Notes under the pieces: generated by a model | What the model was told of the DNA's origin: nothing | Databases searched by the model: none | Seen by the model: the letters and a program-made list of their open reading frames with translations, nothing else | Position numbers and translations under genes: made by a program | Shown: positions 7,808-17,228 of the stretch, piece by piece | How the letters are laid out: each line of letters begins with the position of its first letter | Numbering within the stretch: position 1 is the first letter of the stretch | Assembly: GCF_014192055.1 (NCBI RefSeq) | Contig: NZ_JACHXM010000015.1 | Coordinates: 25,218 to 89,217 of the forward strand | Source of the DNA: Halomonas organivorans | Lineage (GTDB): Bacteria; Pseudomonadota; Gammaproteobacteria; Pseudomonadales; Halomonadaceae | DNA: 64,000 nucleotides | Direction: 5' to 3'

Positions 7808-10037
7808 TCAGCGTCTGCGGATCGATATCCAGCGACCAGCGTACCCGCCGCGCCGCGGGTTCGGCTTCCAGCCAGGCAACCAGCCAGGCGCTGGCCTCGT
7901 GGAGCCGGCTGCGTTTCTCGGCGCCGAGCATGAGCTGCAGGTGGTAGCGGTTCTGGCGACGTTCCATGGGGGCCGGTACCGGGCCCAGGCAGTCCACGTC
8001 CAGTGCGCGTTCGCCGAGGTAAGTGCGCAGCGCCTGGGCGGCGCGGTTGCCGAGTTCGCTGACGGCCGTTTCCTGGGCGCCTTCGAGGCGCAGCAGGGCC
8101 AGGAAGCGGAAGGGCGGCAGGGCGGCAATGCGTCGCTCCTCCAGCAGCTGCTCGGCCAGGGCATCGTAGCCGCGGGCGGCCAGCAGGCGAAGATTGGGGT
8201 CGTCGACGTGCATGGTCTGCACCAGCACCCGGCCAGGGTGGGCGGCACGGCCGGCGCGTCCTGCTACCTGCTCGAGCAGTTGGGCGCTGTGCTCCAGCGC
8301 CCGGAAGTCGCTGGCGTAGAGCCCGCCATCGGCATTGACCACCACCACCAGGGTGACGTGGGGCAGATGGTGGCCCTTGGCCAGCATCTGGGTGCCGACC
8401 AGCAGGCAGGGGTCGCCGCGGCGAACTTCGGCCAGAGTCTGCTCCAGGGCGTCGCGGCGTCGGGTGCTGTCGCGGTCGATGCGATGCACCGGGACGTCGG
8501 GGAAGCGCTCGGCCAGGGTCTCCTCGGTGCGTTCAGTGCCGCTGCCCAGCGGGCGCAGGTCGGCGCTGCCGCATTCGGGGCAGGCGTCGGGCAGGGCCTG
8601 GCGATGATCGCAGTGGTGGCAGGCCAGCAGCGGCGGCTGGCGGTGCAGGGTGAGGCGGGCATCGCAGTGATCGCATTCGGCGAGCCAGCCGCAGGCGTGG
8701 CAGCTCAGGGTCGGGGCGAAGCCGCGGCGGTTGATGAACACGAGCACCTGATGGCCGGCGGACAGCGTCGCCTCGATGGCGTCGATGACCGGCGGGATCA
8801 GCCCGCCTCTGCGCGGGCGGCCACGCAGGTCAACCAGTTCCAGGCGTGCCGGGGCGTGGCGGCTGGCGCGCTGCGTCAGCCTCAGGTGGCGGTAGTCGCC
8901 GCTGCGCGCCCGCTGCAGAGTCTCCAGCGAAGGCGTCGCGCTGCCCAGCACCAGCGGGATGCCATGGTGGTGGGCGCGGACCACCGCCAGGTCGCGGGCG
9001 TGGTAGCGCAGGCCCTCTTGCTGCTTGAAGGAGCCGTCGTGCTCCTCGTCGACGATGATCGCGCCGGGGCGTGCCAGCGGGGTGAAGATTGCCGAGCGAG
9101 TGCCGATGACGATGGGTGCCCGGCCGCTGGCCGCGGCCTCCCAGGCGTCCAGGCGCTCATGGTCGGTGAGTCCAGAATGCAGGGCCACCACCGGCACTCG
9201 GAAGCGGCGTCGGAAGCGTGCCAGGGTCTGCGGGGTGAGGCCGATCTCGGGGACCAGCACCAGGGCCTGGCGATCGCGGCCGATCACGGCCTCGATGAGC
9301 TGCAGGTAAACCTCGGTCTTGCCGCTGCCGGTGACGCCATGCAGCAGGCAGGGATGGTAGCCGTCCAGCCGTTCGTGAAGAGCGGCCAGGGCGGTGGCCT
9401 GCTCGCGGTTGAGCGGCAGTGCCGGCTCGGCCAGCAGCGGTCCGCCGCTGGGAGCTGCGGCGGTAAGGGGTTCCTCGAGTCGCATGATCAGGCCCTTGCG
9501 CTCCAGGGCCTGCAACTGGTCGCGTCCGAAGGACTGGGCGAGGATGGCCTGGCTGACCAGCCCGTGAGGATGCTGGCGCAGCATGGTCAATAGCTCGGCC
9601 TGGCGCGGCGCCCGGGCCAGGGTCGGGGGCGCCTCGTCAGCGCCTGCTTCGGTGATCTGCCAGCGCTCTCGGGTGCGGGCCTCCAGGGTGCGGCCCTGGC
9701 GCAGCAGCGCGGGCATCGCCTGGTGCAGGGTGTCACCCGGGGCATGCTGGTAGTAGCGGGCGGTGAAGCGGCACAGCCACAGCCAGTCTGCCGGCAGAGG
9801 CGTCGCATCGAGACAGGCGTCGATAGGTTTCAGCTTCGCCAGCGGCAGGTCGCTGGTGGCACGGCATTCCAGCACCACGCCGACCACCTGGCGTCGGCCG
9901 AAGGGAACCTGGACCCTCACTCCCGGCTGCCAGCCGCCCGTGGGGGGAGTGGCGGCGGGGCGGTAGTCGAACAGTCGACGCAGCGGTGAGGGGATGGCGA
10001 CGCCCAGCACCGAGGGGGGCGGGGGAGTGGCAGACAA
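7803..10037 (-). CDS. priA: Primosomal replication restart helicase PriA
   Basis: 3'-5' DNA helicase that reloads the replisome at stalled forks. From the chosen start it has 744 residues, close to the usual 730. It shows the N-terminal 3'-DNA binding domain (VAIPSPLRRLFDY), Walker A GVTGSGKTE, the DEEH box in IIVDEEHDGSFKQQ, helicase motifs, and eight zinc-ligand cysteines in CHACGWLAECDHC and CHHCDHRQALPDACPEC. The open frame extends to 10160, but the best start is a TTG at 10035-10037 with GGAGG 4 nt upstream; the extra upstream residues are not PriA-like. The gene is divergent from rpmE and ends inside a heptad repeat. Confidence 0.96.
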   Translation of the reverse strand: MSATPPPPSVLGVAIPSPLRRLFDYRPAATPPTGGWQPGVRVQVPFGRRQVVGVVLECRATSDLPLAKLKPIDACLDATPLPADWLWLCRFTARYYQHAPGDTLHQAMPALLRQGRTLEARTRERWQITEAGADEAPPTLARAPRQAELLTMLRQHPHGLVSQAILAQSFGRDQLQALERKGLIMRLEEPLTAAAPSGGPLLAEPALPLNREQATALAALHERLDGYHPCLLHGVTGSGKTEVYLQLIEAVIGRDRQALVLVPEIGLTPQTLARFRRRFRVPVVALHSGLTDHERLDAWEAAASGRAPIVIGTRSAIFTPLARPGAIIVDEEHDGSFKQQEGLRYHARDLAVVRAHHHGIPLVLGSATPSLETLQRARSGDYRHLRLTQRASRHAPARLELVDLRGRPRRGGLIPPVIDAIEATLSAGHQVLVFINRRGFAPTLSCHACGWLAECDHCDARLTLHRQPPLLACHHCDHRQALPDACPECGSADLRPLGSGTERTEETLAERFPDVPVHRIDRDSTRRRDALEQTLAEVRRGDPCLLVGTQMLAKGHHLPHVTLVVVVNADGGLYASDFRALEHSAQLLEQVAGRAGRAAHPGRVLVQTMHVDDPNLRLLAARGYDALAEQLLEERRIAALPPFRFLALLRLEGAQETAVSELGNRAAQALRTYLGERALDVDCLGPVPAPMERRQNRYHLQLMLGAEKRSRLHEASAWLVAWLEAEPAARRVRWSLDIDPQTLS

Positions 10038-10103
10038 TTGGCCTCCGGGAACGGCTCTGCTAGAATGCTCGGCCGCCGCGTCACCCAGTGTGGGCGGCGC
10101 CCG

Positions 10104-10119
10104 GTTTGAACGTTCAAAC
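10104..10119. promoter_or_regulatory. 16-bp perfect palindrome in the priA-rpmE divergent region
   Basis: GTTTGAACGTTCAAAC is a perfect dyad, 62 bp upstream of the rpmE ATG and 67 bp upstream of the priA start. Its symmetry and place suggest an operator for a dimeric regulator. It does not match the gammaproteobacterial LexA box (CTGT-N8-ACAG). The regulator is unknown. Confidence 0.45.
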
Positions 10120-10180
10120 AACCCGTATGCGGTGCCTGGCACCAGATCAGGTGGCGGCATACAGTGCAGCGAGGCTCAAG

Positions 10181-10393
10181 ATGAAACAAGGTATCCACCC
10201 GAATTACAAGACGGTCAGCGCGACCTGTTCCTGCGGCGCCACCTTCGAGGTCGGCACCACCAACGATCAGGATCTGTCCCTGGACGTCTGCTCGCAGTGC
10301 CACCCCTTCTACACCGGCAAGCAAAAGCAGGCGACTACCGGTGGTCGCGTCGAGCGCTTCAACAAGCGCTTCGGTGCCGCACTCAAGCGCTGA
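10181..10393 (+). CDS. rpmE: Ribosomal protein bL31 (zinc-binding form)
   Basis: Large-subunit ribosomal protein of 70 residues. Cysteines 16, 18, 37 and 40 (TCSCG and CSQCHPF) form the zinc site of the C+ type L31, which also stores zinc. The start [10 protein letters not shown] is typical; longer in-frame extension upstream is not conserved. A strong intrinsic terminator follows 45 nt after the stop. Confidence 0.99.
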   Translation: MKQGIHPNYKTVSATCSCGATFEVGTTNDQDLSLDVCSQCHPFYTGKQKQATTGGRVERFNKRFGAALKR

Positions 10394-10438
10394 TGCGTTC
10401 TTCGGCGTCCCGCGACGCCGATCATCGACATCATCGAA

Positions 10439-10468
10439 GAACCCGCCCCCGTGGCGGGTTCTTTTTTT
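10439..10468 (+). terminator. Intrinsic terminator of rpmE
   Basis: The 9-bp stem GAACCCGCC / GGCGGGTTC with a 5-nt loop is followed by seven T residues, a textbook Rho-independent terminator. Confidence 0.93.
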
Positions 10469-10594
10469 GCGCTATTCTCAGGAGTGAATCGCCACGATAA
10501 GCAATCCTTTATGGTATTCGCCGAAAGTATAAGTTGTAGCAAATATCGCCGAACGTCTTCGAATGGGGCTTTTATTTGGCGTAATTTTACTAAG

Positions 10595-10621
10595 TTGAGA
10601 AATGGAAGTTTTTTTTATATT
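10595..10621 (+). promoter_or_regulatory. Candidate promoter upstream of the malic enzyme gene
   Basis: The region 10470-10650 is clearly AT-richer than the surroundings. TTGAGA (10595-10600) and TATATT (10616-10621) are 15 nt apart, shorter than the optimal 17. The ATG of maeB lies 39 nt downstream. Confidence 0.35.
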
Positions 10622-10659
10622 CTCGTCGTCCACCACACCATTCGAAACCGGATCCGAGC

Positions 10660-11931
10660 ATGACAGACGCGAAGAGACAGGCGGCACTGGACTATCACGC
10701 GAAGCCCATTCCCGGAAAACTGTCGGTGGAGCTGACCAAGCCCACCGCGACCTCCCGGGATCTCGCCCTGGCCTATAGCCCGGGCGTCGCCGAGCCGGTT
10801 CGCGAGATTGCCCGTGATCCCGAGAATGCCTATCTCTACACCGGCAAGGGCAACCTGGTGGCTGTCATCTCCGACGGCAGCGCCATCCTCGGCTTGGGCA
10901 ACCTGGGTGCCCTGGCGAGCAAGCCGGTCATGGAGGGCAAGGGCGTGCTGTTCAAGCGCTTTGCCGGTATCAACTCCACCGACCTGGAGGTCAACGCCGA
11001 GAGCCCCCAGGCCTTCATCGACACCGTGGCGCGCATCGCCGACACCTGGGGGGGCATCAACCTCGAGGACATCAAGGCGCCCGAGTGCTTCGAGATCGAG
11101 CGCGCCCTGGTCGAGCAGTGCAGCATTCCGGTGTTCCACGATGACCAGCACGGCACCGCCATCGTCACCGCGGCGGGCATGCTCAATGCCCTGGACATCG
11201 CCGGCAAGTCGCTGGAGAGCGCCAAGATCGTCTGCCTGGGCGCCGGCGCGGCGGCCATCGCCTGCATGAAGCTGCTGGTGTCCTGCGGCGCCAAGGCCGA
11301 GAACCTGGTGATGCTGGACCGCAAGGGCGTGATCCACAGCGGCCGCGAGGACCTCAACCAGTACAAGGCGATGTTCGCGGTCGATACCGACAAGCGGACC
11401 CTGGATGACGCCATCGATGGCGCCGATGTGTTCGTTGGCCTGTCCGGTCCCGGGCTGATGACCGCCGACCACATTCGCAAGATGGCCGATAACCCGGTGG
11501 TCTTCGCCTGCACCAACCCGGACCCGGAGATCCAGCCGGATCTCGCCCGGGAGACCCGGCCCGACGTGATCATGGCCACCGGCCGTTCCGACTATCCCAA
11601 CCAGGTCAACAACGTGCTGGGTTTCCCCTTCATCTTCCGCGGTGCCCTGGACGTTCGGGCGACGCGTATCAACGAGGAAATGAAGGTCGCCGCGGTGCAT
11701 GCCCTGAAGGATCTGGCCCGGGAGCCGGTGCCTCAGGCAGTGCTGGATGCCTACGAGCGGGACAGCATGAGCTTCGGGCGCGACTACATCATTCCCACGC
11801 CGGTGGATGTGCGGTTGCTGGAGCGGGTGTCCTCGGCGGTGGCCCAGGCGGCGGTGGATTCCGGTGTGGCGCGCAAGCCCTATCCGTCTCACTATCCGTT
11901 GAAGACCGTGGATGACGTCTACGGCGGTTGA
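10660..11931 (+). CDS. maeB: NAD(P)-dependent malic enzyme, short form
   Basis: Oxidative decarboxylation of malate to pyruvate with NAD(P)H formation, an anaplerotic/gluconeogenic step. The 423-residue protein contains the malic N domain ([17 protein letters not shown], the Lys in [12 protein letters not shown]), the metal-binding acidic residues in [14 protein letters not shown] and [11 protein letters not shown], and the Rossmann loop GAGAAAIAC. It lacks the C-terminal phosphotransacetylase-like domain of the long E. coli MaeB (about 760 residues), as in the Pseudomonas enzyme. Cofactor preference cannot be read confidently from sequence. Confidence 0.95.
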   Translation: MTDAKRQAALDYHAKPIPGKLSVELTKPTATSRDLALAYSPGVAEPVREIARDPENAYLYTGKGNLVAVISDGSAILGLGNLGALASKPVMEGKGVLFKRFAGINSTDLEVNAESPQAFIDTVARIADTWGGINLEDIKAPECFEIERALVEQCSIPVFHDDQHGTAIVTAAGMLNALDIAGKSLESAKIVCLGAGAAAIACMKLLVSCGAKAENLVMLDRKGVIHSGREDLNQYKAMFAVDTDKRTLDDAIDGADVFVGLSGPGLMTADHIRKMADNPVVFACTNPDPEIQPDLARETRPDVIMATGRSDYPNQVNNVLGFPFIFRGALDVRATRINEEMKVAAVHALKDLAREPVPQAVLDAYERDSMSFGRDYIIPTPVDVRLLERVSSAVAQAAVDSGVARKPYPSHYPLKTVDDVYGG

Positions 11932-11957
11932 TCGCCAACGCTCCCTGTCTTCGGATG

Positions 11958-11983
11958 CGACGCCGGCCCTCGGGCCGGCGTCG
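11958..11983. terminator. GC-rich hairpin between convergent maeB and the DUF481 gene
   Basis: CGACGCCGGCC and GGCCGGCGTCG form an 11-bp stem with a CTCG loop. It sits 26 nt after maeB and just beyond the convergent DUF481 stop, so could serve both. There is no clear T-run. Confidence 0.5.
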
Positions 11984-12008
11984 TCGTGTTGGGCCGGCGT
12001 GCCCGGCG

Positions 12009-12755
12009 TTACCAGTCGTAGAGCAGCGAGGCGCTGGTGATCTGGTCGGTGCGGGCCATGGCCGCATCGGGCGGGTGGGAGTTGTGCTCGAGCTCGTAGG
12101 AAAGCTTGAGCGCCAGATGCGAGTTGAGGCGCGCGGTGAGGGTGGAGAGCGAGCGCGTGGTCAGGTTGGGGTCGGTGGCCTCCAGCGAGAGTTCCTGACC
12201 GAGGCTCGCGGTGTCGGAGAAATGCCAGCGATAGTCCAGCGCGCCGTAGATCACGCCGAGCCGGCGATCGCGGTCATCGGTCACGCTGTCGATGCGATAG
12301 CCGGGGCCGGTCTCCAGCGACAGTATGTGCCTTTCGTTACTCACCAGCTGCCGGCCATAGCCGCCGATCGCGGTGGCCTGGTAGTCGTAGCCGCTGAAGC
12401 GGTCCTTCTCCCAGCGGGTGAAGCCGAACAGGTAGTGCGGACCCTCGATGTCGATGCGCTCGCGGGCCGCCATCAGATACTGTTCCGCGCTGGTCTCGCT
12501 GTTCTGGGTGACGTGGCGGACCTCGCCGCGCAGGCTGTGGGTCAGGTTGCCGGTCAGCCAGACCAGGCGCCCCTTGGCGATCAGGGTCTGGCTGTTGGTA
12601 TTGCCCTGCAGGTGGGTGAAGCCGAGTTCGGCTTCACCGCTCCAGGGGGGAGCGTCGTCCTCCGGCGGTGGCGGTGCATAGAAAGGGGATGCCTGGGCGA
12701 TGCCCCCTGTCGTCAGCAGGCCTGACCAGAGGGCGAGGATCACCTTGAGACGCAT
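12009..12755 (-). CDS. DUF481 (YdiY-type) outer-membrane beta-barrel protein
   Basis: A 248-residue protein with a signal peptide (MRLKVILALWSGLLTTGGIAQAS), a proline/acid-rich mature N-terminus, and a DUF481 domain of alternating hydrophobic strands, starting SGEAELGFTHLQGNTNSQTL and ending with an aromatic C-terminal residue (LLYDW), the usual signal for outer-membrane barrel insertion. Members are called salt-induced outer membrane proteins in some annotations, but function is unproven. The ATG at 12753-12755 gives the clean signal peptide; the longer open frame reads antisense to non-coding sequence and into the PBP1A gene. It lies 67 bp downstream of PBP1A on the same strand. Confidence 0.87.
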   Translation of the reverse strand: MRLKVILALWSGLLTTGGIAQASPFYAPPPPEDDAPPWSGEAELGFTHLQGNTNSQTLIAKGRLVWLTGNLTHSLRGEVRHVTQNSETSAEQYLMAARERIDIEGPHYLFGFTRWEKDRFSGYDYQATAIGGYGRQLVSNERHILSLETGPGYRIDSVTDDRDRRLGVIYGALDYRWHFSDTASLGQELSLEATDPNLTTRSLSTLTARLNSHLALKLSYELEHNSHPPDAAMARTDQITSASLLYDW

Positions 12756-12822
12756 GGGGCTTCTCGCGGTTGGTCCGGTGGAAAGAAGGTGAGGCGGCGG
12801 GCGCCGCCTCATCGGTTCGGGT

Positions 12823-15348
12823 CTAGAAGATGGCTTCGTAGGCGCCGGTCCCCTGGGAGCCGCTTTCCTGTTCCACCGCCTGGTCGACCCGCCGTGGCTG
12901 ATAGCCGGGCAGGTGGTCGGCGCGGAACAGCTCCTGCATGCCGCCGGGCTGGTCGTCATGCAGCAGGCGACCGGTGTCGGGGTCGATGCGGCGGGCGACC
13001 ACGTCATCCGGACGGTCGGGCCAGTGCTCCGGGCGGTCCGCCAGGGCCTTGCCCATGAAGTCGATCCAGATCGGCAGGGCGGCCTGGGAGCCGTATTCCG
13101 CGGTGGAGGAGTTGTCGTCCTTGCCGACCCAGACGGTGGTGGCCAGGTCGGTGTTGAAGCCGGCGAACCAGGCGTCGCGCTGCTCGTTGGTGGTACCGGT
13201 CTTGCCGACGATGTCGCTGCGCTCCAGGGCCAGGGCACGGCGGGCGGTGCCATGCTCTACCACGTCGCGCAGCATGTCGCGAAGCAGGTAGACGGCGGCC
13301 GGGTCGGCCACGCGTGGGGCGACGCGATAGGTCTTGCCGTCGCGTTCGACGGTCTCCTGGCCATCGGCACACTCGCGGCAGGCCACCATCGGGTCGGCTT
13401 CGCCGACCACTGTCTGGCCCTCGCCGCGGGTCACCTTCTGGATCAGCCAGGGTTCGACGGCGAAGCCGCCGTTGGACAGCACTGCATAGCCGCGGGTCAT
13501 CTCCAGGGGCGTCAGGCTGGTAGTGCCGAGGGCCAGCGAGAGCCCGTGAGGCAGCCGCTCGGGATCGAAGCCGAACTTCTCGAGGAAGCCGATGGTGCGT
13601 TCCAGTCCGAGGGTCTGCAGCAGGCGGATGGTGACCAGGTTGCGGGAGTGGGCGAGGCCCACGCGCAGCCGGGTCGGGCCGCGGAAGTCACCGCCGGAAT
13701 TGTTGGGTCGCCAGAGTTCGTTGCTGCCGTCCTGCATGACCACCGGCGCATCGTTGATGATGGTGGCGGGGCTGACTTCGCCGCTGTTCAGGCCCGCCAG
13801 GTAAATGAACGGCTTGAAGATGGAGCCCGCCTGGCGGCGCGCCTGAAGGGCGCGATTGAACTTGCTGGCATCGAAGTCGAAGCCGCCCTGCAGGGCCAGG
13901 ATGGCCCCGGTGCGGGGATCCATCACGACCAGCGAGCCTTGTGCGTCGGGCTTCTGGGAAAGCCGCCAGCTGCCGTCCTCGCGCTGGAGAATGCGTACCA
14001 GGTCGCCGGGGCTGGCAATCTCGGCGGCCGAGCTCGGCGCCGCGCCGCGGTAGCGGGCGTTGCGGTAGGGCTGCGCCCAGTCGAGGGCGTCCCAGTCCAG
14101 GGTCCTGACCTCGCCGCCACGCGACAGGACGCGCATCTCGCGGCCTTCGCTCTCGACCACGATGGCGGGTTCCAGCGGGCCCAGCACCGGCGTGCGTTCC
14201 AGCACCTGGAGCCAGTTGCTGACATCGCCTTCGACGCCCTCGACCTCGGTCTGGCTGCGTTCGGCGGCGCGCCGCGCGGTGGCCATGACTTCGGGGGATT
14301 CGGCGAGCTCCTCCTCGAGGCCTTCACGGTCGGTGCGTTCCTGGGCCTCGGCCAGGCTGCGGGGAATATCGGTCTGCTCGGGACCGCGCCAGCCGTGGCG
14401 GGTGTCGTAGGCAATCAGGCCATCGGCGAGGGCGCGACGGGCTTCGGGCTGGAGCTTGCTGTCCAGGGTGGTGGTGATGTGATAGCCGCCGGTATAGGCG
14501 TCGTCGAAGTGGTCGACGGCATACTGACGCGCCATCTCGGCGACGTAGTCGGCCGGGATCTCCGCCTTGGCCACGTGGCGGCGTGCGGTGATCGGGGCCT
14601 GGACGGCCTCGTCGTAGTCCGCCTGGTCGATGAAGCCGAGGTCGCGCATGCGATAGAGGATCCAGTTGCGGCGGATCAGGGCGCGCTCGGCGTTGGCCAG
14701 CGGGTTGAAGGCGGATGGCGCCTTGGGCAGACCGGCGATCATCGCCTGCTGGGCCAGGGTGAGCTCTCCCAGGGGGCGGTCATAGTAGACCTCGGAGGCG
14801 GCGGCGATGCCGTAGGCGCGGTGGCCGAGGAAGATCTTGTTGACGTAGAGCTCGAGAATCTCCTGCTTGCTGAGGATCTGCTCCATCTGCAGGGCCAGGA
14901 GGATCTCGCGAATCTTGCGGGTGAAGGTGCGGTCCAGGGTCAGCAGGTAGTTGCGGGCCACCTGCATGGTGATGGTGGACCCCCCGGACTGGATGTCGCC
15001 GCCGCTGGCGACCAGCTCGACGGCGGCGCGCAGCAGTCCCTTGGGGTCGACCCCGTGGTGGTCGAAGAAGGCGGCGTCTTCGGCGGCCATCAGCGCTTGC
15101 ACCATGCTCTCGGGGATCTCGTCATACTCGACCGGCAGGCGACGCTCTTCGCCGAACTCGCCGATCAGCTTGCCGTCGCGAGTGAAGATGCGCAGCGGTG
15201 TCTGCAGCTCGAAATCCTGCAGCTGGCGCACGTCCGGCAGGCCGGGAGCGAAGTAAAGCGCGGCGCCTACCACGGCCAGGAGCGAGGCGGTGGACAGCGA
15301 GACCAGCAGCCAGAATGCCGAGAAAGCCAGGATTCTGAAGAACTTCAT
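12823..15348 (-). CDS. mrcA: Penicillin-binding protein 1A (bifunctional transglycosylase/transpeptidase)
   Basis: Class A PBP that polymerises and cross-links peptidoglycan. The 841-residue protein has one N-terminal membrane anchor (about 8-33), a GT51 domain with catalytic Glu90 in AAEDAAFFDHHG, an OB-like/linker region (about 300-470), and a transpeptidase domain with SIFK (Ser509-Lys512), SRN (568-570) and KTGT (716-719). It is divergent from pilM, an arrangement shared with Pseudomonas (ponA next to pilMNOPQ). Its long insertion between the two catalytic domains is typical of PBP1A. Confidence 0.98.
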   Translation of the reverse strand: MKFFRILAFSAFWLLVSLSTASLLAVVGAALYFAPGLPDVRQLQDFELQTPLRIFTRDGKLIGEFGEERRLPVEYDEIPESMVQALMAAEDAAFFDHHGVDPKGLLRAAVELVASGGDIQSGGSTITMQVARNYLLTLDRTFTRKIREILLALQMEQILSKQEILELYVNKIFLGHRAYGIAAASEVYYDRPLGELTLAQQAMIAGLPKAPSAFNPLANAERALIRRNWILYRMRDLGFIDQADYDEAVQAPITARRHVAKAEIPADYVAEMARQYAVDHFDDAYTGGYHITTTLDSKLQPEARRALADGLIAYDTRHGWRGPEQTDIPRSLAEAQERTDREGLEEELAESPEVMATARRAAERSQTEVEGVEGDVSNWLQVLERTPVLGPLEPAIVVESEGREMRVLSRGGEVRTLDWDALDWAQPYRNARYRGAAPSSAAEIASPGDLVRILQREDGSWRLSQKPDAQGSLVVMDPRTGAILALQGGFDFDASKFNRALQARRQAGSIFKPFIYLAGLNSGEVSPATIINDAPVVMQDGSNELWRPNNSGGDFRGPTRLRVGLAHSRNLVTIRLLQTLGLERTIGFLEKFGFDPERLPHGLSLALGTTSLTPLEMTRGYAVLSNGGFAVEPWLIQKVTRGEGQTVVGEADPMVACRECADGQETVERDGKTYRVAPRVADPAAVYLLRDMLRDVVEHGTARRALALERSDIVGKTGTTNEQRDAWFAGFNTDLATTVWVGKDDNSSTAEYGSQAALPIWIDFMGKALADRPEHWPDRPDDVVARRIDPDTGRLLHDDQPGGMQELFRADHLPGYQPRRVDQAVEQESGSQGTGAYEAIF

Positions 15349-15419
15349 GAAAAGGCGGTATCCATGCTGAGAACGGGAGCGAAGGAACGGGGACGAATGG
15401 GTCCGGCGACGCGACGGCC

Positions 15420-15425
15420 ATTATA
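15420..15425 (-). promoter_or_regulatory. Perfect -10 hexamer of the mrcA promoter
   Basis: Read on the minus strand this is TATAAT, 72 bp upstream of the mrcA ATG. No good -35 is found 16-18 nt upstream. The rest of the 250-bp divergent region holds a TCATG-N6-CATGA inverted repeat near 15477-15492 that could bind a regulator of pilM or mrcA. Confidence 0.5.
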
Positions 15426-15600
15426 GGAATCCGGCAGCTTGACCACCAGCGTTGACGTCTGGCGACACCCTTTCTCATGTGAGCTCATGAAATATCATGT
15501 AGCCTCGATGTACAGGATGGGAATGATGGCCGCTGGTTCATTCTTCCAGGGGCCGCAGTAGCGCGATCACGAGCAGTTCCATGCAGCATCGGTCAGGAGT

Positions 15601-16671
15601 ATGACCCAGATGCGACCAGGGGCATCCGGCAAGGGGCTGATCGGTGTCGACATCACGTCAGCCACCGTCAAGCTCATCGAACTCAAGCGCACCGGCGGCG
15701 GATATCAGGTCGAGAGCTATGCTGTTCGACCGCTCCGCGAAGGTGCCGTAGTCGAACGGCGTATTCGCGATATGGGCGAAGTCGTCGATGCCCTCGAGCG
15801 TGCCGTGGAACATGCCAGGCCCATCAGCCGGCGGGCGTCGGTGGCGGTGCCGGCCAGCGCGGCGATCACCAAGACGCTGACACTGCCGGCAACGCTTTCC
15901 GACGATGAGATCGAAACCCGCATCCAGCTCGAATCCGACAAGCATATCCCCTTTCCGTTCAGTGAGGTGGCGTTCGACTTCCAGCGCCTGGGCCTGAACG
16001 CACGCTATGGAGATCAGCAGGACGTCCTGCTGGTGGCCTGTCGTCAGCAGGACGTCAGCCAACTGACCGAGGCCGTGCGTCAGGCGGGGCTGGTCCCGGC
16101 CATGGTCGACGTCGAGACCTTCGCCATGGAGCGCGCCTTTACCGAACTTGCCCTCCAACTGCCGCCGACGGTCGGCCATGACCATGACGTGGCGCTGGTG
16201 GACATCGGCGCCAACATGAACGCGTTCCATGTACTGCGCGACGGCCGGATCATCTACAGCCGCGACACCGTCTTCGGAGGCCGCGCGCTGACCGAAGAGA
16301 TCCGCAGTCGCTACGGGCTGAGTCTCGAAGAGGCTGGCCTGGCCAAGAAGCGCGGCGGCTTGCCGGAGGATTACCGGCGCAGCGTCCTCACTCCCTTTCT
16401 CGATACCCTGGGCCAGCAGGTTGGGCGTTCCCTGCAGCTCTATTACACCTCCGGCCGCAAGCAGGAAGTGCGGCGCATGCTGTTGGCCGGCGGCAGCAGC
16501 GTGCTGCCTGGGCTGACGGAGCGTCTGGCGGAGGAGAGCGGGATGCAGGTGGTGATCGCCAACCCCTTCCACCGCATGAAGGTCAATCCGCGGGTCGATG
16601 TCCCGACCCTGGCAGGTGATGCGCCAGCCATGCTCACGGCCTGCGGGCTGGCGATGAGGGGGCGCGCATGA
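15601..16671 (+). CDS. pilM: Type IV pilus assembly ATPase-like protein PilM
   Basis: Actin-fold cytoplasmic protein that binds the N-terminus of PilN and connects the pilus motor to the inner-membrane alignment complex. The 356-residue protein has the actin-like phosphate loops GVDITSATVKLIEL and VDIGANMNAFHVL, and LLAGGSSVLPGL near the C-terminus. Two start codons are possible: the ATG at 15601 directly abuts AGGAGT, whereas the in-frame ATG at 15610 stands 10 nt from it and may be the real one. The gene opens a pilMNOPQ operon in which each gene overlaps the next by ATGA. Confidence 0.95.
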   Translation: MTQMRPGASGKGLIGVDITSATVKLIELKRTGGGYQVESYAVRPLREGAVVERRIRDMGEVVDALERAVEHARPISRRASVAVPASAAITKTLTLPATLSDDEIETRIQLESDKHIPFPFSEVAFDFQRLGLNARYGDQQDVLLVACRQQDVSQLTEAVRQAGLVPAMVDVETFAMERAFTELALQLPPTVGHDHDVALVDIGANMNAFHVLRDGRIIYSRDTVFGGRALTEEIRSRYGLSLEEAGLAKKRGGLPEDYRRSVLTPFLDTLGQQVGRSLQLYYTSGRKQEVRRMLLAGGSSVLPGLTERLAEESGMQVVIANPFHRMKVNPRVDVPTLAGDAPAMLTACGLAMRGRA

Positions 16672-17228
16672 CCGTCGAGATCAATCTGCTGCCCTGGCGC
16701 GAGGCGCAGCGTCAGCGGCGCAGCAAACGCTTCTACTTCTCCCTGGGACTGGCTGCCCTGATCGGCCTGGGCGGCGGATATGCCGTGACCTGGCACTATG
16801 AGCAGCAGCTCGTCGCCCAGCAGCAGCGCCATGAGTTGATCCGTCGACGCACCGCGGAGCTCGATCGTGACATCCGTACGATTAGCCAGTACGAGGCGCA
16901 GGTCGAGGATCTCGCTCGGCGCCTCGAGGTGTTCCAACGCTTGCAGTCCGGGCGTCCTCAGACCGTGCATGTCTTCAACGCGTTGGCGGCGAGCCTCGAG
17001 GAGGGGGTGCATTATTCGAGCCTGTCGCGCCAGGGCGATCAGTTGCGACTGGTCGGCGTGGCCGAAGACAATCGGCACGTTTCCGATCAGTTGCGTGGGC
17101 TCGAGGACTCGCCGGTGTTCGATGTGCCGGTGCTCTCCGAGGTCGAGACCGACGATGGGCAGCGGCGCTTCGCGCTTACCGTCGGCCAGCACATGCCGAA
17201 TCGCGAGCAGCAGGGGGTGGCGCCATGA
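16668..17228 (+). CDS. pilN: Type IV pilus inner-membrane alignment protein PilN
   Basis: Bitopic inner-membrane protein of the PilMNOP alignment subcomplex. The 186-residue protein starts with the conserved INLLPWRE motif (about residues 5-12) that docks into PilM, followed by one membrane segment (about 22-43) and a periplasmic coiled-coil plus ferredoxin-like domain. The ATG overlaps the pilM stop (ATGA), and its own stop overlaps pilO. Confidence 0.95.
   Translation: MTVEINLLPWREAQRQRRSKRFYFSLGLAALIGLGGGYAVTWHYEQQLVAQQQRHELIRRRTAELDRDIRTISQYEAQVEDLARRLEVFQRLQSGRPQTVHVFNALAASLEEGVHYSSLSRQGDQLRLVGVAEDNRHVSDQLRGLEDSPVFDVPVLSEVETDDGQRRFALTVGQHMPNREQQGVAP

Noticed and set aside
10470..10650. 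AT-rich stretch as foreign DNA
   Set aside because: Short, with no gene or repeat boundary; better explained as promoter region of the malic enzyme gene.
12009..13253. 414-codon version of the DUF481 protein
   Set aside because: The N-terminal extension is antisense-register mrcA sequence; the ATG at 12755 gives a proper signal peptide.
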